Positions 54,893 through 64,000 of a stretch of DNA of 64,000 nt are shown one piece after another. The notes beneath the pieces were generated by a model, which saw only the letters and a program-made list of their open reading frames with translations, was not told where the DNA came from and searched no databases. The position numbers and the translations under genes are program-made. Every line of letters begins with the position of its first letter. The first letter of the stretch is position 1. The DNA comes from Glycine soja. Taxonomy: Eukaryota; Streptophyta; Magnoliopsida; Fabales; Fabaceae. The stretch covers positions 29,750,263 to 29,814,262 of the forward strand of contig NC_041003.1 of assembly GCF_004193775.1 (NCBI RefSeq), written 5' to 3'.

Positions 54893-57384
54893 GGCTCGGA
54901 TTCCTGACAAGATAAAGGGCATCAATGGATCAAAAGAAACCCTTAAACTTGCTGTGAGGATAACTGATCTTTGGTTTGTCGGAACACCTGACAAGTCTGA
55001 ACAAGCTGAGATGATTATAGTGGACTCTGATGTATGCTTTTACCTTGTGTTTGTCTTTGGTCCATGATTTACCATTCTAACAATTTGTTTCATGCTTTGC
55101 CCATGATCAGGGTGATCAAATTCATGTGGTTTGTAAGCGAGACCAACTGAAGTCTTGGAAGTTGGATTTGAAAGAGAATTGTACTTATGTGATGCACAAT
55201 TTTAAAGTCATCAAGAATGATGGTCAATACAGAGTTTGTGACCACCCATATAAATTGGTATTCACTGGTGTTACTGTTGTTAGACAAACTGATTTGGACA
55301 ATGTTCCTTTTAAAAAATACAATTTCACTCAATTTGCCAATATCATTGCTGGCCACTTTCAACCTGGCCTGTTGGTTGGTAAGTTCAGCTACAATTCAGC
55401 CACTGACTTTGTTTCGTAAATTGCAACAATCTTTTTATAACATAGCTTTCATTTTTCTACTTTCTTAAGACATTATTGGTGTTGTTGATGAGGTGGTCTT
55501 CCACCATGTTTCATCAAGGAGTACAAGGGTTGTTTTTAAACTGAAGGACTTGAGGTTATGTTGTTCAATTTTCCCTTTCATTTTAAAATTATGGGTCCTA
55601 TCTTATTAATGGTTGGGTCAATTTAATTTTCCTATTTTTGAATCTTATGTCCATGTTGGATTATTATATACTAATACTGTGACCATCATTTGTTTATAGT
55701 AGTGACCAATTGCTATCTTACACTTTGTGGGAAGATTATTGCTTGTAGTTCTTAGAGTACTTGAATGAGTGTCAAAGTGACGACCCGATAATTGTTATGT
55801 TGACTCATGCTAGAATTAAAGAAGCCCACAGTATAGTCTCATGTGGAATTTGTCCATTTTTCTGCTTCTTAAATGGCATCTTATATTCATGTTTTTGGCA
55901 TTTGTAGGATTGTACCCACCGTCAGTAAGTAATTCTTTGAAGGCTTCAAAGTTACTTATTAATCAACCGGTGGCTGAAATTCAAGAATTCAAACACAGGT
56001 ATTTTTCTCATGTGGTTAACTTAGTTTGATTATTTTTACCTAGCCTTTCATATTAATTCTATATGTCTAGGCTTTCTGAATTAGGCATTGAGGTACACTC
56101 AGTTATAACGCCTCGTGGTCAAGGCAGTTCACAACTTTCAGGTTCTAGCCAATTATCATCAAAGGATGCATTTTTTATAAGTATGAGGCAAAGAGCATTT
56201 ATAAGATTAACAACATTACAGAAGTATTGGTCTTATTTATGTTTTGCATTGATTCAACACATCAACCAGTTGATGATCAATCCAATCACTATGTTGTTTC
56301 CACCAGGATATTGTTTGTGTTACCGTGGGCACCATTACCAGAATTGTTATGGAAAATCATTCATGGTGTTATCCGGCTTGCATCCAATGTCACAAAAAAT
56401 TGATATAGACACTGCTTCGTTCACATGCGCATGTGGCAAATATAATGAGCAAGTTGTGCTGAGGTCATTTGGAGTATTTTTAAAATTTGTGTTACCTTCA
56501 CTTACACCTTATTTTTACGCTATTATGGATGTTGGCAGGTATAGACTTGAGGTAATGGTCAGTCACAAGGAGGAAAGCACCAAATTTCTTCTCTGGGACC
56601 GTGAATGCACTGACTTAATTGGGCAATCAGCTGATGAAGTGAATAGGTTAAAAAAATAGCAATAAGTCTCTACATTATCAAAATCAAGTTTGAATCTTGA
56701 AAGGATGAACATTTTTTCCTTACTGGCCAACCTGAGAGAAGATATTTAATGCACAAACTTATTTTCTTTATGCAAGGATGGTGATGTCGATTTAAATGCA
56801 TCACCAGAAGCACTTGATAAGTTGCTGGGTTATGTGCTTGCCTTTAAAATCAAGATTCAACCAAAGTTCAGGAATGATACGTGACTTAAGTTTGATTAAC
56901 ATTATAATGGAGTTACTACCTGATGCTGAGGTACTATTTCATAAAGTATCTTTCAGCTGTTATTAGGATACAAATATATTATACCTATGTTCATTTGATT
57001 TTTCGGGTTGCCTAACTATTGTTGTATATGTCATGCAGGCATCTTCTAGGATCCATATTGCACTCCCTGATTCTAGTGATCCTCCTCACCATGAATCTGT
57101 AAGCTGAAAATATAATGTCCCCTTTTCAATCTAATATTTGTTGCCGCTATCGCATTTTAAAACTTCATCAATGTCAATTTTTGAATTCAAGTCAGTAATT
57201 GGTCTATCTTTTATGCAGCAATCCCTGTCTAGAACAGCAGATCATGATCCACTTCTTCGACTCCCCTTAACACCAACAAAGCGACAGATATCCCAAGAAT
57301 GTGATGATGAAGCAAGAAGCTCTCAGATTTCACCTGCACAACTTTCATCTAACAAATTAGGGAAACATGTTAAAATTGAATGAA
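54893..57384 (+). pseudogene. Helitron RPA-like (RPA70/OB-fold) protein pseudogene
   Basis: Related to the large subunit of replication protein A, which coats single-stranded DNA; plant Helitrons often carry one. Exons I can place: 54893-55031 (ARIPDKIKGINGS), 55111-55378 (first OB fold, KLVFTGVTVVRQT), 55470-55554 (IIGVVDEVVFH), an exon ending near 55830, one starting near 55910 (YPPSVSNSLKASKL), and later ones. A TAG at 55746-55748 replaces the Gln expected in DYCLQFLEYL. The third OB fold has a C4 zinc ribbon (CYPACIQC and FTCACGKYNEQ) split by a one-base shift near 56398, then after an intron YRLEVMVSHKEES and FLLWDREC. The end is a basic tail (LTPTKRQIS, GKHVKIE). The stop and the shift make it non-functional. 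Confidence 0.8.
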
Positions 57385-58423
57385 TGTGGTTATTTTCAAG
57401 ATGTACATACACTCTCTAAGGAGCAGCCTATCTTTTTGTAGTAGTGCACTCTCTAAGGAACCTCTTTTATTGTAGTATGCCTGATAACATTCATTAAACA
57501 TTGTCATATGTTATGTGTGTGTCAATGTGGGATGTAAAGAGTACTTCTTATTTTGCATTTCATTTTCTATCTGACTATTCTACAATTTAAATTCTATTTT
57601 GAATCGACTCTCAATTAAATTATAGGAGCTTATTACCAAATTGTGTTGGATTTTAATCATTTGAGTTGTTTGACTTTTAAATCACGTTTCCATGTGTATT
57701 TTATTAGTTTAATCATAAGCTATTTATAAAACCAAAAAAACAGGCAACAGAATGGGGTAGATAAATTCAAAGATCTTATGAGTTAAACAAAACCAATATT
57801 TAATTGTATAATGAGTAGTATAAACATTGGTTGTTGCTTAATATTTTACACCCTCTTGGCTAACAAGTTTATTATGTTGGTTGTATTTTAGTGAGTACCC
57901 ATCAATAAAAAAAAACATTCCATTTTATCATTGTTATACTTAATAAAACTGAGAAAAGTCATTTTTCCTTTAACCTCGGTTTAACTTATTTCTTATGATC
58001 ATTTGTTCTTTGATGTGCCATATTTTACTTAATCCAACTTTGAAAAATGGAAAATTTAATATTTCTAATATCCATAAAGTTTAATTAAAACTAAAACATA
58101 CAAATAATAGAGGAAAAAAAGTTAGTGGATGTTTCTACATTGACGGCCTACTCCTGCCATACACGACATCTTTCATATCAGATTTTCTATCAATGTCAGC
58201 AACCCCATGTCTATACATGCATGTCACTGAAAAAGTATGGTCCATTTAACTAGCCGTCAATGTTGAACTGTGGCTTTAGTTGCCCATCCAACCGTTTCCT
58301 TTATCTTTCAACCTTTTGTTCCATACTTTTCGAATTTCAAATTATCATCTCTTGCTCCATTCCACCATCGATCGTCTGTTAAACTTTTAACTCCCAGCAA
58401 CATCAACTATAGACATCAACAAC
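57385..58423. other. Spacer between the two Helitron genes
   Basis: AT-rich, with no coding motif. It may hold the 3' end of the RPA-like gene and the promoter of RepHel, but no specific signal is convincing. Confidence 0.45.
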
Positions 58424-59818
58424 ATGGATAACCATGAATATACAAACAAGTCAAATTCAACAAAAGCCAGAATGAAGAGAAAACGTATCATGCAGCAAAA
58501 ACGCCATACTTGGGCTCAATTCCCTGTACACACAACTGTACACCCAGCTCCACAAAACATAAAAGATCATAGTAAGAAATTATATATTCCATTCAGAATG
58601 AATTATGAGCTAACATTACCTAAATACAATTTTTAAAATTTTGGACCCTTCATCGGGATCTTTGTTACATAAATTTAGTTCTACAAAGGCAACCAAACTA
58701 TAACTTGCATGCAATCTAAAACATGCAATATGTTTTTTTTCCTCCAATCAATATTTGGGATGTACTTCATTCAGTTACTTTTTTTGAATGTGTTATTCAA
58801 CATTTACGATGTACTTCATTCAGCAGCCAACATTTTAATTTTTTTTGCTGACTTCATTATGTTACTTTTTTTCCATCGTATATTATTATACCAAAAACAT
58901 CAAAATTATGTATAGCTAACAAAATATGTTTATTAACTGTATTTAAATTATGATGATACATTGCAACTAACTTTGATTTACCCCTATTTCTAAGTAATTG
59001 TTTGTGATTCATCGGACGATGCGAATTCTGAATCAACACAAGGTACTACTAAAAAACTTCTCAATCCAATTGTTTTCTCAGGATTATCATGTAATAAGTA
59101 TATCTAACTATGATTTTCACAGAATCGGACTCTGTTGCTTCTGTTGGAGATGTACATTATGACTTCTCGGTTAATGACCCTACAATTAACACAGAAGGTA
59201 ACAATTCTAACTCTAACCATTTGTTGCCACCTTTACTAAAATTAGCCACTTCACCTACTATGACTCCAACTTTCAAAAAGCACTTTTATTTATCATCTAA
59301 CAATTTACATGTTCTTCTGGAAATGGTAGCAATTCTTGGCATCATATTGGGGTATTTCATTAAACAATTTCAGGGTATTTTGAACTTGGTGATCAACTCA
59401 TGCAATGTAGACACTATAATGCAAACATGTGGTATAATGAAAGAATATCAAAACATAAGAATAGTTCAAACCCAAGGTTCAACTTATGTTGCGGAGATGG
59501 TAAAGTTGAACTTCCATTACCACAAAATTCCCCCAATCATCTCCAGCAACTTTTGTTTGATCATAATGTAGCTGATAGTAAAAATTACCGACAACATATA
59601 CGAACATATAACATGATGTTTGCCTTTACTTCTGCTCGTATTAAGCTAGACAAATCAATTAATGATTCAAGGGGACCTTCTACAATTAGAATTCAAGGCC
59701 AACCATGTCACAGGATAGGCAGTCTATTACCAATGCCTGGAAAAGAACCTAAATATGCATAATTATATATCTTTGACACAAATAATGAAGTGCAAAATAG
59801 AATTAATGACATCAGGTA

Positions 59819-59985
59819 GTAATTCTTTAATTCTTATTATTGTAAAATCACATCATTAATGAAGCATATTTAATTCTTTAATTCTTCTTTTTACATTGAT
59901 GTTTAATTCTTTAATTCTTATTATTGTAAAAGCACATCATTAATGAAGCATCTTTAATTTTTTAATTCTTCTTTTTACATTGATG
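59819..59985. repeat. Two-copy tandem duplication in a RepHel intron
   Basis: A unit of roughly 80-90 bp (taattctttaattcttatta to acattgatgtt) occurs twice with few differences, inside an intron between exons ending INDIR and starting SQHNEIEAH. Confidence 0.75.
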
Positions 59986-61072
59986 TTGTCTAAATTATGC
60001 ATTTTGATATCCGATTTTACAGCCAGCATAACGAAATTGAAGCACACATTGTTTCAAGTTTAAGTCAAATGTTAGATTAACACAACACTCATGCAAAAAG
60101 TTTTAGGATGGCGAGAGATAGATTGGCACATAGTGAATTACATAATATCAGGCTGAAATTGATTGTTGACCATGAAAAAGATGGTCGTATATATAATGTG
60201 CCTAGTGTTTCAGAAGTAGCTGCACTTATTGCAGGTGATTTTGATACACATTCAATAAGAGATATTATTCTTGAGACTCAGAATGGCCAATTACAAAGGA
60301 TAGATGAATTGCATTCTAGCTATCTAGGTTTACAATACCCTCTATTATTTCCTTATGGCGAAGATGCATATGGACCTGATATACTTCATCATGCTACATC
60401 AAGTGGTCAAAAAAGAAAGAGAAATTGTCTTACAATGAGGGAGTGGTTTGCTTTTAGACTACAATACAGGTCAAATGAAGCATAAACTTTGTTGTACTCT
60501 AGGAAACTCTTCCAGCAATTTGTCGTTGAAGGGTATACTATGGTTGAATCAGAAAGACTTTCCTTCATCAGAAACAACCAAAAAAAACTTAGAGTTGACA
60601 AGTTTTGCAGCTTGCAACAGTCATTGGATGCTGGTGCCACCAAAGGCTTACAAAAAGGTAAAAGGGTCATTTTGCCTTCAATGTTTGTTGGAGGCCCACG
60701 ATACATGGATCAACTTTATTTTGATGGTATGTTGGTGGCATGTTGGTTTCCCAAATCTTTTTATTACTTTAACCTGTAATCCAAATTGGCCTGAAATTCG
60801 TAGATTATTGATGCCATTAAATTTGAAAGCAACAGATAGACCAGACATTCTCTCACGAGTTTTTAAATTGAAGTATGAACAGATGCTTTCAGACCTAACA
60901 AAGAATCATCTGCTGGGAAAAGTAGTTGCATGTAAGTTTCTCCAAATTTTTCCCAATCCAACTTACCAATCAATTTGTTTTTTTTTTTTTTTTTGTGGCC
61001 TACTTATCTGACATCTGGTCTCAATATATAAATGCAACTATTGATACTAACGACAAAAAGAAAACTAATCAA

Positions 61073-61140
61073 TATTGAATGGTGTAATCAAAGCACTTCT
61101 ATCAAATATTGGATGGTGTAACCAAAGCACTTCTATCAAA
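61073..61140 (+). repeat. 34-bp tandem duplication in the Rep domain
   Basis: The unit tattg(a/g)atggtgtaa(t/c)caaag plus cacttctatcaaa occurs twice, at 61073-61106 and 61107-61140. It duplicates the codons for EWCNQSTSIK just before the catalytic tyrosines. A 34-bp gain shifts the frame. Confidence 0.9.
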
Positions 61141-64000
61141 TATTTATTCAAGTATATAAACAAAGGATATGATAGAGTCATTGTTGTTATAGTTCATGAT
61201 GACAATGATGCAATTTACCATGCTACAACCCAGAATGATGAGATCAAAGAATATCTAGATTGCAGGTATCATTAATTTGTAATATCTAATTGATTTGACC
61301 AATATTGTTTTAATTCATGGATCTTCATGGCAAATACATTTCTCCCTGTGAAGCTACTTGGCCTACTATTGAAAGATTACATTTCCATCTTCCAAGACAG
61401 CATACTGTTCTTTATCAAGACCATGATGATATTGACGATGTCCTGTCTAAGCCAAGCATCTCTGATTCAAATTTTATTTCATGGATGAATAGCAACCAAA
61501 GCTTTCCTGAAGGAAGAACTCTTACTTATGCAGAATTTGTTTGTAAGTTCGTATATAATCAGAAAAAAAAAATTGGCAACTTGGAAAAAAAGATACACTA
61601 TTGGGAGGCTACTATGGGTTCCACCAACTACAGAAGAATTATTTTATTTAAGGATGATGGTTACTGTTTGCAAAGGCCCAACCTCATTTGAGGATATAAG
61701 AATAGTTGATAATGTTCAATATCCTACATATAGAGAAGCATGCTTTGCTATGGGTTTTTTACAAGATGATAGAGAATTTGTCGAAGCAATAAAAGAAGCA
61801 AAAGACTGGGGCGCAACACATTATTTAAGAAAGCTATTTGTGTTAATGCTTTTAACAGGTACCATGAACAAACCTGAAGAAGTTTGGGACCAAACTTGGC
61901 ATTGGTTAGCTGATGACATTGTGTATCATCATAGGAAAACAACAACAAATACAGGTTAGTTCAACTATATTTTTATATCAAATCCCATCTATAATAATAA
62001 TAATTTAACAAAATATTTCTGACCTGTTAGAGATACATCTTAATGATGACCATTTGAAAATTTTGGTGTTGCTTGAAATTGAACAACTGTTGCAAGCCAA
62101 TCAAAAGTCACTTAGAGACTATCCTTCAATGTCATATCCTGAAGATGGAAATTGGCCAAGCTGTCTAGACAATAGCCTGATATTATTAGAGCTAAATTAC
62201 AATACTGATGAGGTCAGATTGAAATTTCTATATCTTTTTTCTAAAATGACAGGTAATGTACTTATCCAGATGTAAATCCTATATCTACAGAAAAAAAACA
62301 TTAAGTACAATACTAACACCATAAACAAAACAAAAAAAAATTAAATCATAACAGGGCACATTACCTTACATTTTAAAATCAAAGTCGCTACACCAATTTT
62401 CTATTTTCTATTTGTTTCTAAGATTACAATCTACTATTAATCAAATCCAATTTGCATTTCATTAATTCTTCTTTCACATCTCATAAATATATATCCATAA
62501 CTACCGATCAACAAGCATCAATTTATAAACAAATTATTCAAGTTGTCAACAAAGATGAAGGTGGCATGTTTTTCCTATATGGGTATGGAGGTACAGGAAA
62601 AACATTAATTTGGAAAACATTGGCAAGTTCATTAAGAGCAGACAACAAAATTGTTATTATGGTTGCTTTTAACGACATAGCTTCTCTATTGTTGCCTGGA
62701 GGTAGAACTACACATTCCAAATTCAAGATCCCTGTTCCAATTTTTGAAGACTCAACATGCAATATGCACCAAGGAAGTCAACTAGTTGAATTACTAAATC
62801 AAACAAGTCTAATCACTTGGGATGAAGCACCCATGACTCACAAATTTTGTTTTGAAGCACTTGATAAAAGTCTAAGAGATATTATTAAAGGCAAATCCAG
62901 TTCAAATTAGATCTTTGGAGGTAAAGTCATGGTGTTAGGTGGAGATTTCCGGCAAATTCTACCGGTCATTCCTAGGGGCAGTCGCTCCGACATTGTTCAT
63001 GCAACAATAAATTCCTCTTATCTATGGGATTATTGTCAGATATTAACACTAACAAAAAATATGCGTTTACAAAGCAATATACAAGTAGCAGATAAGGAAG
63101 AAACTGCCACATTTGCACAGTGGATTTTAGACATTGGAGATGGAATTATTGGACATCCAAATGATGCTTATGCTAAGGTGGAAATCCCACAAGATCTCTT
63201 GATAACAAAATATGATGATCCAATCCATGGGATAGTTAATTCCACATTTCCAAATTTATGCCAACATCACAACAACCCTGAATTCTTCCAATCTAGAGGA
63301 ATATTAGCTTCAACAAATGAAACAGTCCAACAAGTCAATGATTATATACTATCATTGATCCCAGGTAATCACAACATCACTTATATAATTGCCTTAATAT
63401 CTATCTAATTAATTTGGCTTCCCTTAAATGTAAATTGTGTCTACTTCATTTGCCATTATGCAGAATTACCAACTATGTACTAGATTGTTGATTTTATTTA
63501 TATTTATTATTAACTTGATATACTAATTACAAAAATGATCATAGGTGAACATATAGAATATCTAAGTTCTGACTCAGGAGACAAATCAGAAACCATAGAA
63601 AGTTGTCATTTCAGCTCACTAACTATCGAATTTCTTAATTCGTTGACAACATCTAGCTTGCCCAATCATTCTATCAAACTAAAGATTGGATCACCTATTA
63701 TGTTGTTAAGAAACTTAGATCAAACTCAAGGACTGTGTAATGGCACTAGATTAATTATTACAAGGCTAGCAAAACACGTTATTGCAGCTGAGATAATTTT
63801 TGGGAAAAATATAGGCCATAATGTTAATATTCCCAGAATGTTCATGTCCCCTTCTCAATCACCATGGCCTTTTAAGCTTTTAAGAAGACAATATCCAATA
63901 ATGTTCTCTTATGCAATGACAATTAACAAGTCTCAAGGGCAATCACTATCCACTATTGGACTTTACTTACCAAAACCAGTCTTTAGCCATGGCCAATTAT

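Larger units (their letters stand above)
53713..64000 (+). mobile_element. Autonomous-type Helitron, 5' part, running off the window
   Basis: A rolling-circle transposon identified by its two gene types in sequence: an RPA-like single-strand-binding protein (54893-57384) and a RepHel protein (58424 onward), both on the plus strand. A candidate 5' end is A|TCTAATATAACTATAATAA at 53713; Helitrons insert between A and T and start with TC. The 3' end (hairpin plus CTRR) is outside the window. Nonsense changes and a lost Rep motif show that this copy is dead. Confidence 0.75.
58424..64000 (+). pseudogene. Helitron RepHel (Rep endonuclease plus PIF1 helicase) pseudogene, partial
   Basis: The N-terminal part starts MDNHEYTNKSN, then KRKRIMQQKR. 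After an intron comes the cysteine-containing GYFELGDQLMQCRHYNA and HIRTYNMMFAFTSA, then IGSLLPMPGKEPKYA and a TAA. The Rep region follows: RMARDRLAHSE, YPLLFPYGEDAYG, VGGPRYMDQLYFDGM, FITLTCNPNWPEI. The HUH motif that should follow KVVA is missing, while the tyrosine motif SIKYLFKYINKGYDR is kept. The PIF1 helicase has GYGGTGKT (Walker A), ITWDEAPM (Walker B), VLGGDFRQILPVIPRG, and, after an intron, GSPIMLLRNLD and SYAMTINKSQGQSLS. Stops at about 59760, 60483 and 62908, a 34-bp duplication (61073-61140) and a shift near 61565 inactivate it. Confidence 0.85.

Overview
This window looks like transposon-dense plant DNA, most likely a heterochromatic (pericentromeric-type) stretch of a legume genome such as soybean (Glycine). 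The lineage is inferred from the repeats: an Ogre/TAT-type Gypsy Gag, long LTRs carrying GTAATCGATTAC palindromes, and LTR leaders with inverted GCTCGCC/GGCGAGC-type motifs. I found no intact host gene, tRNA, rRNA or CRISPR array. Nearly every recognisable coding region belongs to a mobile element, and almost all are broken.

Layout. (1) 1-11.0 kb: a PIF/Harbinger element (Myb/SANT-like ORF1 plus DDE transposase) cut into three pieces by a 3.25-kb LTR-like element (itself holding a 602-bp non-autonomous hAT element) and by a 5.5-kb Gypsy element with two 949-bp LTRs. (2) 11.4-15.5 kb: an inverted relative of the 3.25-kb element, interrupted by a palindromic LTR structure with a perfect 5-bp target duplication. 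(3) 15.5-19.7 kb: a decayed LINE 3' end on the minus strand, a Gypsy polyprotein tail, a 191-bp tandem repeat and a Copia-type LTR remnant. (4) 19.7-29.8 kb: one hAT transposase pseudogene on the minus strand, split by a complete Copia element (20331-27109, holding a 1.7-kb solo LTR) and by another LTR (28240-29503). (5) 30.4-42.2 kb: a Gypsy tail and LTR fragment, then an Ogre/TAT-like element on the minus strand that keeps gag and tandem hairpin repeats but has no recognisable pol; a second copy of the 1.7-kb solo LTR sits in its repeats. (6) 42.2-48.2 kb: AT-rich DNA without genes, with a short hairpin array and a 539-bp foldback element. (7) 48177-53473: a second complete Copia element whose single long reading frame is broken only by four nonsense codons. 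(8) 53.7 kb to the right edge: a large Helitron on the plus strand with an RPA-like pseudogene followed by a RepHel (Rep plus PIF1 helicase) pseudogene that runs off the window.

Most insertions have target-site duplications readable at both ends, so the order of events can be reconstructed: hAT and Harbinger first, then the LTR elements, then solo LTRs inside them. The most unusual signals are structural rather than coding. The 1.7-kb LTR family carries an array of five short hairpins with an invariant 9-nt loop and covarying stems, and an upstream set of paired GTAATCGATTAC palindromes at a fixed 20-21 bp spacing. The Ogre-like element carries further tandem hairpins whose stems also covary. 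A tail-to-tail LTR palindrome with both outer ends derived from the LTR 5' end is also unusual.
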